From the NCBI GenBank assembly GCA_023150895.1, contig JAKLJY010000029.1, positions 1 through 64,000 of the forward strand: 64,000 nucleotides of DNA. Direction: 5' to 3'. Positions 37,160-46,132 of the stretch are shown here, piece after piece. The translations under genes were made by a program, and so were the position numbers. Positions within the stretch are counted from its first letter, which is position 1. Every line of letters begins with the position of its first letter. The notes beneath the pieces are model-generated. The model was not told where the DNA came from. It ran no database searches and saw only the letters and a list, made by a program, of their open reading frames with translations. The DNA is from Myxococcota bacterium. Lineage in GTDB: Bacteria > Myxococcota_A > Bradymonadia > UBA7976 > UBA1532.

Positions 37160-39571
37160 TCAGACCAAACGCCAGCTCCGCAGAAACGCGAGCAGATCTC
37201 GCCGAAGGTCGAAGTACGCGGTCACGGTGCCGACGACCTCGCCGTCTGCGGTCCGGACCTCGCCCGGCAGGCGGGTCATGTCGTCGAGCAACCCGGCGGG
37301 GCGCCCGGGCCGCAGCGTCTTCGAGCCGACGAAACGATACGCCTCGCCGTCGTCTCCTTTGAAGTCGAAGGCATACTCGAGCGTGCCCGTCCGCAGGACA
37401 TCGAGCCCCAGCGTGCCCTCGAGGGGGGCGGCCGTCGCGAGATCCTCGGCGTCGAGGGTGCCGTCGAGAACGACCTCCCGCCGCCGGGCAAACGCCGCCA
37501 GCGACTCGGCGCGGCAGTGGAGGGTGAATGTGAACGGACGGTCGGCGGCCTGATCCCGCCTTCGCCAGAAGCCGGACATCGTCTCGCGAAACTCGAACGT
37601 CTGGGGCAGCATGTCGACCTCGGCGCCCGGCAAGGGCGCGACGGTTTGCGGTGGAGCGCCCGCACGGCGCAGACGGGCGTCGATGATCTCGGCCGTCCGC
37701 AGGGCCAGGGCCATGATGGTCATCTGGGGGTTGACCCCGAGGCTGGACGGCAGCGCGCTGCCGTCGGCCACGTAGAGGCCGGCGAGGTCGTGCGCTTCGC
37801 CGTCCGGGCCGACGCACGATCGCCTGGGATCCGTGCCCATGCGGCAGGTGCCGAGCGGGTGGAACGCCGCGACGTCGAAGTCGCCGTGCGCCGGGATGCG
37901 CGTCCGGAGGCGCGCGAGATCGGCTTCGTCCCGGAGTTCGTCGAACCCGGGCAGCATCGGCAGGACCCGGCGGGCCCCGGCCCGCAGGAAGACCTCGCTG
38001 AGAATCGCCACCCCGCGGGCGAGCCGGGCGAGTTCCGCGGCGCCGAGGTCGTAATGAATGATCGGGACGCCCCCCGGGCCGGACCGGACGCGCCCGCGGC
38101 TCTCGTCCTTCACCATGAACCCGAAGGTGGCAAGGTGCGGGAACGACTCCATCAGCTCGATGAATCGGGGCCCCACCCAGGGGACTGCCATCGCCGTGAC
38201 GTCGAGCGGCGTCGACGCGCCCTCGAACATGAGGCCGTCTCGGGCGAACGTGTCGATTGCGTAGCTCTGCGGAATGCCCGAGTGCGGATCGACCCGCTCG
38301 TCGAACACCGCCATCACTTTGGTGGCCGGGTGAATGGAGAGGTTGCGACCGAGGAAACCGCTGCCACCGCACAGGCCGCTCGCCGCCAGCAGGGCCGGGG
38401 TCGAGAGCGCTCCGCCGGCGACCACCACCGCGGCCGCCCGCACGCGCAGTGCGGCGCCACCGGCCAGACGACCCTCGACCCCCGTCGCCCGCCCGCCGCG
38501 CCGGGTCACGCAGGTCGCGCGGGCGCCCGTGACGAGCGTCGCGCCGCGCTGGAGGGCGGCCGGCACGTAACTGACGTCCGTGGAGCGTTTGGCGCCCGTC
38601 GGGCAGCCGAAACAGCAGACGCCCTGCCCGTCGCACCCCGGGGCATTGCGCCGCAGCGGGTGGTGCGAGAGCCCCATCGCGTCGGCGCCGCGTGCGATGA
38701 CCCGCGCGGTGCCGCCGAGGTGCGCGGCGGCGGCGGTCTCGACGCCGAGCATGGCCTCGACGCGCTCGAAATAGGGGGAGAGCGTCGCCGACGTGAGCAT
38801 CGTCAGGCCGTCGTCCCGATGCCAGTCCGCGAGGGTCGAGTCGGGCACGCGGTAACACGTCCCGGAATTGATGGTCGTGCTGCCCCCGACCCCGATACCG
38901 GCCCAGACCGGCCCGCCCATGTTCCCCAAAGCGAAGGTCGCGCCCCGGGCCAGGTACATGCGGTGAAACGCGTCCCCCGCCCGCCCGGTGAATGCGGCCC
39001 GCCCGTGAAACGCGCCGGCCTCGAGCATGACCACCGCGTGGCCGCGCCGGGCGAGTTCGTAGGCCGCCGCCGCCCCGCCCGCGCCCGTGCCCACCACGAC
39101 CACGTCGCAGGTCAGGTCGAGGTCGGCCCCCGCTTCGCGCGCGGCCCCGTCGACCACGGCGCGCATCCACGGGCGACGTTCCTCGGCACGCGGAGTCTCG
39201 CGCCCGTAGGGGCACCCGACGTGCGCAAACATGGCGGGGTCGTCGAAGTGCACCATCTTGAGCGGCAGGAGCACCGCGCGCACGAGCTGGCGGACCCGCG
39301 GGCGCGGACTCTGCACGAAGCCTTCGAGCAGCGTGAGCCGTCGGGCGGGTGTCAGAGCCGTGAACGGCCGCCCCGTCCGTCCGACCGCCGCGGCCTCGAG
39401 CCCCCACAGGCCGGCCTGGATGGCCCGGTGATAGAGCGCACCGCCCTTTTCGATGAACGTGCACAGGCGCTCGACCGTCTCGGGACCTCCGCCGGGCAAC
39501 CGTCGGCCGGCCGGGAGCGCGGCGTCGGCGAGGCAGGCCGCGATGCGTCGTTCCTGGGCGGTCAGCACCAT
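37160..39571 (-). CDS. GMC-family FAD oxidoreductase with C-terminal extension
   Basis: 803 residues, longer than the usual 550. An N-terminal region of about 150 residues (RRIAACLADAALPAGRRLPG onward) resembles that of fatty-alcohol oxidases. The FAD fold VVVVGTGAGGAAAAYELARR lies near residue 165, then GGSTTINSGTCYRVPD, and the GMC C-terminal HPLGTCRMG plus YVADGSALPSSLGVNPQ. The last 150 residues (after ADRPFTFTLHCRA) form an added beta-rich domain. It is probably an oxidase/dehydrogenase of long-chain alcohols or sterols. It is the first gene of a four-gene operon and is divergent, 54 bp apart, from a CrtC-like gene. Confidence 0.82.
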   Translation of the reverse strand: MVLTAQERRIAACLADAALPAGRRLPGGGPETVERLCTFIEKGGALYHRAIQAGLWGLEAAAVGRTGRPFTALTPARRLTLLEGFVQSPRPRVRQLVRAVLLPLKMVHFDDPAMFAHVGCPYGRETPRAEERRPWMRAVVDGAAREAGADLDLTCDVVVVGTGAGGAAAAYELARRGHAVVMLEAGAFHGRAAFTGRAGDAFHRMYLARGATFALGNMGGPVWAGIGVGGSTTINSGTCYRVPDSTLADWHRDDGLTMLTSATLSPYFERVEAMLGVETAAAAHLGGTARVIARGADAMGLSHHPLRRNAPGCDGQGVCCFGCPTGAKRSTDVSYVPAALQRGATLVTGARATCVTRRGGRATGVEGRLAGGAALRVRAAAVVVAGGALSTPALLAASGLCGGSGFLGRNLSIHPATKVMAVFDERVDPHSGIPQSYAIDTFARDGLMFEGASTPLDVTAMAVPWVGPRFIELMESFPHLATFGFMVKDESRGRVRSGPGGVPIIHYDLGAAELARLARGVAILSEVFLRAGARRVLPMLPGFDELRDEADLARLRTRIPAHGDFDVAAFHPLGTCRMGTDPRRSCVGPDGEAHDLAGLYVADGSALPSSLGVNPQMTIMALALRTAEIIDARLRRAGAPPQTVAPLPGAEVDMLPQTFEFRETMSGFWRRRDQAADRPFTFTLHCRAESLAAFARRREVVLDGTLDAEDLATAAPLEGTLGLDVLRTGTLEYAFDFKGDDGEAYRFVGSKTLRPGRPAGLLDDMTRLPGEVRTADGEVVGTVTAYFDLRRDLLAFLRSWRLV

Positions 39572-39590
39572 GGGGCGCCAGCCTATCCCA

Positions 39591-39619
39591 ACGACACGTG
39601 CGCCGGCGAGGCGTATGCT
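39591..39619 (+). promoter_or_regulatory. Possible leaderless promoter of CrtC-like gene
   Basis: ACGACA, 17 bp, TATGCT, ending 6 bp before the ATG at 39626; no Shine-Dalgarno is present. Confidence 0.35.
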
Positions 39620-39625
39620 GTGCCC

Positions 39626-40627
39626 ATGGATGCCAACCGCTGGAACGGATGCCGGTACGCCCCCGAGGGGGCCGCACGTTTCGGGCACGTCGAGAGCTGG
39701 TTTGCGAAGCTCAACGACCCGGAGGGCCGCCGCGCCCTGTGGGTCAAAGCGACGCTGCGGGTGCCCGACCCCCGCGAACATGCCGGCGGGGCCGTCGCGG
39801 AGTCGTGGGCCATCGCGTTCGAGCGCGGGCGCCCGCCCCGCGCCGCCAAACACACCGTCCCGCTGGGCGCGGCCGAGCTGAGCGCCCTCGGTCTCGATCT
39901 GACGGTCGGCCGGCTGCGCTGGCTTCCGGAGACGCTGACCGGCGGCGTCGACGGGGTTCGCCACACGTTCGGTTTCGACCTGCACGCTCGGGACCCGGGC
40001 CCCGCCCTGGCGCCCCTGCCCCACCCGCGGCTCTACGCGGGCCCGTTTCCGAGTTCGAAGTTCGTCTCGCCAGCCCCCGACGCCCGCTTCAACGGGTCGT
40101 TCACCGTCGATGGCGTGACGACCGCGGTCTCGAACTGGCGCGGCATGCAGGGCCACAACTGGGGGCGGCAACACGCCCACCGGTATGCGTGGGGTCACTG
40201 CAACCAGTTCGACGACCACGACGACCTGTGGTTCGAGGGGGTGACGGCGCAGGTGCGGCTCGGGCCGCTGCTCGCCCCTCCGCTGACGATCCTGTGCGTC
40301 TCGCATCGGGGCGTGCGGTACGTCTTCAACCGGGTGCGGGACCTGGCGCGTGCGCGCGGCCGCTTCGACTTCCGCACGTGGCGATTCGAAGCCATCTCGG
40401 CGGACGCGCGCGTCGAAGGGGAGCTGACGGCGAACGTCGCCGACATGGCCGGGCTGCGGTACGACAACCCGCACGGCCCGCCGACGTTCTGCCTCAACTC
40501 CAAGATCGCGAGCGGCCACCTGCGCCTCGTCGTCGGCGGGCGCGCCCCGCTGGTGGCCCGGACGCGGGCGGCCGCCCTCGAGATCGGCACGCACTCGACG
40601 GATCACGGCGTGCCGATCATCGCCTGA
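39626..40627 (+). CDS. CrtC/tocopherol-cyclase-like lipocalin-fold protein
   Basis: 333 residues. Start at the ATG at 39626; the very long frame upstream is antisense shadow. Recognisable pattern: WRGMQGHNWGRQHAHRYAWG followed by HCNQF and DLWFEG, the signature of hydroxyneurosporene synthase/tocopherol cyclase-like beta-barrel proteins. These act on hydrophobic polyenes or lipids by hydration or cyclisation. No carotenoid or quinone genes are nearby. Being divergent from the GMC/acyltransferase operon, a role in the same lipid or polyketide modification is plausible but unproven. No signal peptide is seen. Confidence 0.72.
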   Translation: MDANRWNGCRYAPEGAARFGHVESWFAKLNDPEGRRALWVKATLRVPDPREHAGGAVAESWAIAFERGRPPRAAKHTVPLGAAELSALGLDLTVGRLRWLPETLTGGVDGVRHTFGFDLHARDPGPALAPLPHPRLYAGPFPSSKFVSPAPDARFNGSFTVDGVTTAVSNWRGMQGHNWGRQHAHRYAWGHCNQFDDHDDLWFEGVTAQVRLGPLLAPPLTILCVSHRGVRYVFNRVRDLARARGRFDFRTWRFEAISADARVEGELTANVADMAGLRYDNPHGPPTFCLNSKIASGHLRLVVGGRAPLVARTRAAALEIGTHSTDHGVPIIA

Positions 40628-40674
40628 ACGACGCAGACCGACACGCCGGGATGGTGCCCCGTCGGGCACGGGGA

Positions 40675-40680
40675 TATTCT
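40675..40680 (+). promoter_or_regulatory. Possible -10 box of leaderless kinase transcript
   Basis: TATTCT ends 6 bp before the GTG at 40687, and no ribosome site is visible. The -35 region is unconvincing. Confidence 0.3.
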
Positions 40681-40686
40681 CCGCCC

Positions 40687-42258
40687 GTGACGCTGACGGA
40701 CACCCCGGACCTCCGCATCTGCCCGCTCTGTGATCGGCGCATCAAGGCGCCGACCTGTCCCGCCGACGGTCACGCGACGGTGCGCCCGGAGGAGCTCGTG
40801 GCGCGACGCGTCGCCGATCCCCTCATCGGCGCGACGATTGAGGCCAAGTACCAGATCGAGGCGCGGATCGGCGTCGGCAGCATGGGCGCGGTGTACCGCG
40901 CGCTTCACCTGCGGACCGGGTCCGCGGTGGCGCTCAAGGTGATGCACGCGGCGATGGCCGAGTCCGGCGCGGCGGTGCGGCGGTTCCTCCTCGAGGCGCA
41001 GAACGCCGGCAAGCTCGACCACCCGCACGTCGTCCGCGTCCTCGATCGCGGCGAGACGGCCGAGGGGCTCCCCTACCTCGTCATGGAGTTCGTCGACGGC
41101 CGCACGCTCGACACGCTGCTCGCCGAAGGCCCCCTTTCCCCCGAGCGCGTCGTCGGCATCGCGGAACAGATCGTCAAGGGCCTCGGCGGCGCCCATCGCC
41201 GGGGCCTCGTTCATCGGGACGTCAAACCCGAGAATGTGATGCTCGTCGAGGTCTTCGGCGAAGATCTCCACGTCAAGCTGCTCGACTTCGGCATCGCTCG
41301 CGCCGCGTCCGAGCAGGCCGCTCCCGGCACGATGGTGCTCGGCACCCCGCGGTACATGGCCCCGGAACAGTGGAACGCCCAGGCGGTGCTCGACGCGCGC
41401 AGTGATCTCTACTCGCTCGGCTGCGTGCTCTATCACATGATCGCCGGGCGCCCGCCGTTCATCATCGAGACGCCCGATCCGCGGCGTGTCGTGCAGCTGT
41501 ATCAGGCGGCCCACATGACCGAGCTGCCCCCGCCGCTGCCGATTCCGGCGGCCACGCCGCTCGCGATGCTCGTAGACGATTTGCTCCGGAAGGACCCCGC
41601 GCAGCGGCCCGCCTCGGCCGAAGAGGTTCTGCAGCGCCTGCGTCGGATGGCCCGGGCGCCCCTGGCAATCGCCGAGGCGACGGATCCCGCGCTCGACGAC
41701 CGGGAGACCATCCCCGAGAGCGATCACCCGGGGGTGGTCATGGCGACGGTGCTGCTCCCGGTCGATCGGGAGGACCTGACCGTCGAAGCACCGCCGCCGA
41801 CCCACCCGGAGCCGACGGACCCGGAGGGGGCGCCGGAGCCCGACCGCACCTTGCTGCTCGTCGACGAAGACGCACCGACCCGGGCGCTTCTCAGTCCGGC
41901 CGTGAAGGCCGCACACGGTGCCGCTCCAGTGGCCGTGCGCCCCGCCCCTTCACCCGCCCCCGTCGGCGCGAACGCCGCGGCCGATGCGCGCCCGAGCGTC
42001 ACGCCGCCGGCCGACCCCGCGCCGGCGGTGGCCGCGGCGGCCCGACCGGCCCCCGCTCAGCGCGGCCGCCGAATCCTCAACGTCGAGACCATCCCCCCGC
42101 CGTTGCCGACGGGCCTGAATCTGCCGGCATCGGCGGCGACGAGCGCCACGGTCATCACGCCGCCGAAACGGCGCGGGCCATGGTTGAAGTGGCTCGTGGG
42201 TCTCGTGCTGGCGGTCGCGCTCGGCATCGGCCTCGGGGCGGTCCTCGGGAGCCTCTGA
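40687..42258 (+). CDS. Membrane-anchored Ser/Thr protein kinase with N-terminal zinc ribbon
   Basis: 523 residues, GTG start. The N terminus carries a [14 protein letters not shown] knuckle. The kinase domain spans about residues 55-335: glycine loop [16 protein letters not shown] lysine, catalytic [23 protein letters not shown] and [11 protein letters not shown]. Every catalytic element is present, so it should be active. A Pro/Ala-rich linker of about 170 residues leads to one C-terminal membrane helix ([19 protein letters not shown]) with almost nothing outside. This is a typical myxobacterial Hanks-type kinase; its signal is unknown. Confidence 0.9.
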   Translation: MTLTDTPDLRICPLCDRRIKAPTCPADGHATVRPEELVARRVADPLIGATIEAKYQIEARIGVGSMGAVYRALHLRTGSAVALKVMHAAMAESGAAVRRFLLEAQNAGKLDHPHVVRVLDRGETAEGLPYLVMEFVDGRTLDTLLAEGPLSPERVVGIAEQIVKGLGGAHRRGLVHRDVKPENVMLVEVFGEDLHVKLLDFGIARAASEQAAPGTMVLGTPRYMAPEQWNAQAVLDARSDLYSLGCVLYHMIAGRPPFIIETPDPRRVVQLYQAAHMTELPPPLPIPAATPLAMLVDDLLRKDPAQRPASAEEVLQRLRRMARAPLAIAEATDPALDDRETIPESDHPGVVMATVLLPVDREDLTVEAPPPTHPEPTDPEGAPEPDRTLLLVDEDAPTRALLSPAVKAAHGAAPVAVRPAPSPAPVGANAAADARPSVTPPADPAPAVAAAARPAPAQRGRRILNVETIPPPLPTGLNLPASAATSATVITPPKRRGPWLKWLVGLVLAVALGIGLGAVLGSL

Positions 42259-42293
42259 GGCGGCGCGGCCGGGCGCGCCGATGCGCCGTCTCA
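42256..42293. terminator. Hairpin containing both stop codons of convergent genes
   Basis: The arms TGAGGCGGCGC (42256-42266) and GCGCCGTCTCA (42283-42293) pair fully in RNA with one G-U. Each arm includes a stop codon of the kinase or rnhC gene. There is no T tract, so it would not be a classical intrinsic terminator. Confidence 0.4.
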
Positions 42294-43184
42294 GAATTGC
42301 TGGGTCGTCGCGAAGTGGACCTTGGCCACCTCGCTCAGGCAGTCCCGCCCGTGACGGGTGACGAGGTCGTGTCCCGCGCGCAGGACCGGCGCGCCCGCGC
42401 CGGCGGGCAAGGTCATCCCGAACTTCCGGCCGAGCCCCGCCAGCCCGCGCAGGTAGGCCGCCCGGGCGAGCACGCTCGCGGCTGCCACGGCGGGGTCTTC
42501 CTCTGCTTTCGTCCGCAGCGTCAGCGGAACCGACCGCGCCCGCTCGCCGAGCGACCGCCGGAAAACGCTCTCGTCGACGAACTGATCGACGAGCACCCAC
42601 GTGGCCGCCCCGCGTTCGAGCAGGTTCTCGATGACCTTGCCGTGGGCCCACGCCAGCAGGCGATTGAGGTTGCCCATCCGGGCGTAGAGCTCGTTGTACT
42701 TCGCCGGCATGATGACCAGCTCTTCCGTGGGGCCGAGCGCGCGGATGGCGGTGACCATCTGCGGCAGACGCTCGTCGGAGAGGGTCTTGCTGTCCTCGAC
42801 GCCCAGGGTGGCGAGCACCTCGAGCGCGCTCCGCGGCAGCGACACGCCGGCGACGCTCAGGGGACCGAAGTAGTCTCCCTTGCCGGCCTCGTCCGTGCCG
42901 ATCCACTCGGCGGGGGGCGGGTTCGGGTGCTTCGCGAGCGCCCGGGCGTAGGGCCGGGCCTCGGGCACGTCCTCGGCCACCAGGTGTCGCCAGGCGTCGG
43001 CTTCACTGCCCTGCAGCAGGAGCTTGCCCGACGTGTAGAAGGTCGCGACACAGCCCGGGCCCTTGGCCTGCCAGAAGGCGTGCGGGGCCGAGACCAGCTC
43101 GAAGCCGCTCTGGAGAAAGCGCTGTCGCAGGCGAGGCGCCTCGGCGGTGGCGAGCTTGAGCGTGAACGTGTGCTGAGGCGGCAT
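42291..43184 (-). CDS. rnhC: Ribonuclease HIII
   Basis: 297 residues. The ATG at 43184 is preferred because upstream codons are shadow. The N-terminal TBP-like domain is about 90 residues (FTLKLATAEAPRLRQRF, FYTSGKLLLQG). The catalytic domain begins WIGTDEAGKGDYFGPLSVAG, the RNase HIII signature with Asp-Glu-Gly-Lys-Gly and the first two acids. LGVEDSKTLSD and VLVDQFVDES provide the further acids. It removes RNA from RNA-DNA hybrids. RNase HIII is less common than HI/HII outside Firmicutes, but the TBP-like extension settles the type. Confidence 0.9.
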   Translation of the reverse strand: MPPQHTFTLKLATAEAPRLRQRFLQSGFELVSAPHAFWQAKGPGCVATFYTSGKLLLQGSEADAWRHLVAEDVPEARPYARALAKHPNPPPAEWIGTDEAGKGDYFGPLSVAGVSLPRSALEVLATLGVEDSKTLSDERLPQMVTAIRALGPTEELVIMPAKYNELYARMGNLNRLLAWAHGKVIENLLERGAATWVLVDQFVDESVFRRSLGERARSVPLTLRTKAEEDPAVAAASVLARAAYLRGLAGLGRKFGMTLPAGAGAPVLRAGHDLVTRHGRDCLSEVAKVHFATTQQF

Positions 43185-43242
43185 GGGTTCCGGGCGGGCG
43201 AGGTGCCCCTTGGGCGGGCGGCCGACGGGTCCGGTCGGCCTC

Positions 43243-46029
43243 TCAGGGCAGGAAGTACTCGATCTCGACGTGCAGATCCGCGATGGCGCCGGTGTCGCGA
43301 GCGGCGTTGTCTCGCACGACGAGCGTGAAGATACCGTCGGCGGGCAGACCGGCGAACTGGACGTAGTCGCGGTCGTCGAAGTTGATGTCCCCACCCGTGC
43401 CGAGGAACCAGTCGTCGTCGAGGCCGCCGTCGCTGCCATCGGGCGCACCGTCCCGGTTCCAGAGCGTGACGATGTCCTCCCCGTCCCACTGCGCCACGAC
43501 CGTGAGGTCGATCAACCAGGAGTGATTGATGTCCAGGTCGCGGATGCGCAGGTTGCGGATCACGGCGCCGGCGGGCACGTCGAACAGCAGATCCACGAGG
43601 GCCTCGCCCGGGGCTCCGTTCGCAGAATCGGGGATGTTCACGTCGGCCCCGGGCATGCGCTCCTCGCGCTGCGCCGTCTGACCGCTGCTGCGGAAGAGGC
43701 GATAGGTGTTCTGCGCGGACCGGAAGCCATAGACGCGGACGAAGTAGGTGCCCCGCTCGAGCGTCTCTTCGATCACCTCGCCGTTGCCGACGCCCGCCGA
43801 GGTCGCGATGGGCGTGTTCGAGTCATCGCGATACAGGGCGATGTCCAGGTCGCCATCGGCATGGGTGAAGAGCGCGTCGAGACGGACACTCGCCTGCGCG
43901 TCGACGTCGAACGTGTACCAGTCGTCGTCGTAGTCACAGATGCGGCGGTCCTCGCCGGCGCGGGGCAGGCCCTTCGCTTCGGTCTGGCTGTCGTTGTGTT
44001 CGCCCGTGGGGCCGTCCAGATCGTCGGTGCAGTTCTCGAAGACGTTGACCGTCAGCGCATAGGTGTTCCGCCGGTCGTCGAACCCGTAGACCTTCACGAA
44101 GTAGGTCGTGTCGGTGGCGGCGCGGCGCTCGTAGACGGTCTCGTCGTCGTCGACGCCGACGCTGCCGTCGACATAGACCAGCGCACCGGCCGCATCGAGT
44201 TTGTAGAGCGCGACGTCGATGTCGCCCCCGTCGTGGCTGAAGTACACGTCGGCCTCCAGGCCATCGCCGACGCCGATGTCGATGCGATACCAGTCTTCGT
44301 TGCCGGGGCAGGCCACGAGCCCGCCGTACTGCTGACCCTGGCCGTTGTGGTCATCGACGCCGGTGGCGCTGCCGTCGACGTCGTTGCCGCCCGGGCCCTC
44401 GAAGACATCGTCGTCGCAGCCGTCGGGCGTCGCCGGGTCGCAGTCGTCGTCGAGGCCGTTGTTCACGATCTCGCTCGGCCCGGGGATGGTCGCGTCCATG
44501 GGGGCGCAGTCGTCCGCGTCGGCGACACCGTCGCCGTCCGCGTCGTCGGCGTTGGCGTCACACGCCACGTCGCCCCCGCGGCAGTCGTGGTCGACGCCGT
44601 CGTCACACAGCGTATTGAAGTTCTCGGTCACCCCCGGGTTGATGGCGCCGTCTTCGTCGTTGCAGTCCTCGGCGCGGGCAAACCCGTCGCCGTCGAGGTC
44701 GTCGTCGCGGGTCGCCGGATTGCAGTCGTCGTCGACGCCGTTGTAGGTGGCCTCCATCGCATTGGGGTTCACGTCCGCGGCGCCGTCGTTGCAGTCCGGG
44801 CCGTTGGGGCCGCCGACGAAACCGTCCCCGTCCGAGTCGCCGTCGTTGGTGTCCGCGTTGCAGTCGTCGTCGATGCCGTTGTAGAGCACCTCGGTGGCGT
44901 TGCCGTTGACCGCCGGGTTGCGATCATCGCAGTCCTGCGGATGCAGGAACCCGTCGCTGTCGAGGTCGTTGTCCCGGGTCTCGGCCGAGCAGTCGTCGTC
45001 GATGCCGTTGTAGGGAATCTCGGGCGCCCCCGGGAAGACCGTCTCGTTCTCGTCGTTGCAGTCGCCGGCTGCTTCGCTGACCCCGTCGCCATCGGCGTCG
45101 TCGCCCGTGGGCATCCGGTCGGCGCCGTCGCAGTCCTCGTCCGTTCCATTCCCGGCGCGATCGACGGCGCCGGGGTGGATCTGCGGGGCGCGGTCATTGC
45201 AGTCGTCGCCGCCGACCTCGGTGGCCTCGTAGCCGTCGGCGTCGACGTCGCGGTCGCTCGTCCGCTCGTTGCAATCGTTGTCCACGCCGTCGTAGGGCAC
45301 CTCGGGCGCGTTCGGGTTCACGTCGGCGTCGTTGTCATTGCAGTCGCCACGGGCATCGCTGACGCCGTCGCCATCGGCGTCGTTCTCGCCGCAGGCCGGA
45401 TCACCGTTCTGGCAGTCGTTGTCGACGCCGTCGCCGCACAGGGCGCCGCCGTTCTCGGTCTGCCCCGGGTTCACGGCCGCGTTGCCGTCGTCGCAGTCCT
45501 CACCCGCGTCACAGCCGGGCCCGTAGCCGTCGCCGTCGGCATCGACGCACTCGGCGACCTGGGCGACGCAGCGATTGTTCTCCGTGCACGTCTGCCCGGG
45601 GTTGCAGTGGTCGTCGATGACGCAGTCGACCCGCTGGCAGGTGCTCTCGAGGCAGTGATACCGGGGCGCGCAGGTGCTGTCGTCGACGCATTGCTCGACG
45701 TCGCTGCCCGAGCAGGTGAAGTTTTCGCAGATCTGACCCGCCGGGCAGGTGCGCTCGACGTTGCACTGACCGGGCTGGCAGGCGCCGGACACGCAGACGT
45801 TGCCCACCGGGCACGAGAAGTCCCCCGTGCACGCGCCGCCCCCGCCGCCACCGCCCGCGCCCATGTCCTGCCGATCGACGACGCCGGCCTCGGGCAGCGC
45901 TTGTCCGCCCCCGCCGCTCTTCGCCTCGTCGGCGCAGCCCGACAGCCAGGCCCCGCCCAGCGCCAGGCCCAGGAGGGCCGCCTGGCCTCGCACCTGCGTA
46001 CACTTCCATCCCCGGAGATTCACCGACAT
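43243..46029 (-). CDS. MopE-like lipoprotein with Cys repeats, PPC domains and a P-domain
   Basis: 928 residues. ATG with GAGGAG upstream; lipobox AWLSGC at about residue 32, Gly linker, then three or four CxxDxxC repeats. Residues about 155-510 hold eight or nine units of the MopE-type metal-binding motif (DADGDGVSDARGDCNDND, PNAPEVPYDGVDNDC and variants), rich in Asp that would bind Ca or Cu/Fe. Two PPC-like domains follow (EDWYRIDIG, DDWYTFDVD). The last 130 residues resemble a subtilase P-domain (LRIRDLDINHSWLIDLTVVA, FTLVVRDNAARDTGAI). No protease is attached. It sits behind a sigma-54-type promoter; function unknown. Confidence 0.8.
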   Translation of the reverse strand: MSVNLRGWKCTQVRGQAALLGLALGGAWLSGCADEAKSGGGGQALPEAGVVDRQDMGAGGGGGGGACTGDFSCPVGNVCVSGACQPGQCNVERTCPAGQICENFTCSGSDVEQCVDDSTCAPRYHCLESTCQRVDCVIDDHCNPGQTCTENNRCVAQVAECVDADGDGYGPGCDAGEDCDDGNAAVNPGQTENGGALCGDGVDNDCQNGDPACGENDADGDGVSDARGDCNDNDADVNPNAPEVPYDGVDNDCNERTSDRDVDADGYEATEVGGDDCNDRAPQIHPGAVDRAGNGTDEDCDGADRMPTGDDADGDGVSEAAGDCNDENETVFPGAPEIPYNGIDDDCSAETRDNDLDSDGFLHPQDCDDRNPAVNGNATEVLYNGIDDDCNADTNDGDSDGDGFVGGPNGPDCNDGAADVNPNAMEATYNGVDDDCNPATRDDDLDGDGFARAEDCNDEDGAINPGVTENFNTLCDDGVDHDCRGGDVACDANADDADGDGVADADDCAPMDATIPGPSEIVNNGLDDDCDPATPDGCDDDVFEGPGGNDVDGSATGVDDHNGQGQQYGGLVACPGNEDWYRIDIGVGDGLEADVYFSHDGGDIDVALYKLDAAGALVYVDGSVGVDDDETVYERRAATDTTYFVKVYGFDDRRNTYALTVNVFENCTDDLDGPTGEHNDSQTEAKGLPRAGEDRRICDYDDDWYTFDVDAQASVRLDALFTHADGDLDIALYRDDSNTPIATSAGVGNGEVIEETLERGTYFVRVYGFRSAQNTYRLFRSSGQTAQREERMPGADVNIPDSANGAPGEALVDLLFDVPAGAVIRNLRIRDLDINHSWLIDLTVVAQWDGEDIVTLWNRDGAPDGSDGGLDDDWFLGTGGDINFDDRDYVQFAGLPADGIFTLVVRDNAARDTGAIADLHVEIEYFLP

Positions 46030-46086
46030 GTCCCGCTCCTCGCGTGTCCGAATCGACGCTGTGTGGTCCAGTTCGACGCGCGGCAG

Positions 46087-46102
46087 AGCAAGAATCGCGC
46101 CA
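46087..46102 (-). promoter_or_regulatory. Candidate sigma-54 promoter of MopE-like gene
   Basis: On the minus strand TGGCGCGATTCTTGCT matches TGGCACG-N4-TTGCW at 11 of 12 fixed positions, with GG and GC at the required spacing. Predicted start is near 46076, 47 bp before the ATG. Confidence 0.55.
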
Positions 46103-46132
46103 TGCCGGACGGCAGATGGACCCGCCAGCCGG

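Noticed and set aside
35315-39625. Long plus-strand open frame preceding the CrtC-like gene
   Set aside because: Antisense to the GMC, acyltransferase and SDR genes; only the part from 39626 is coding.
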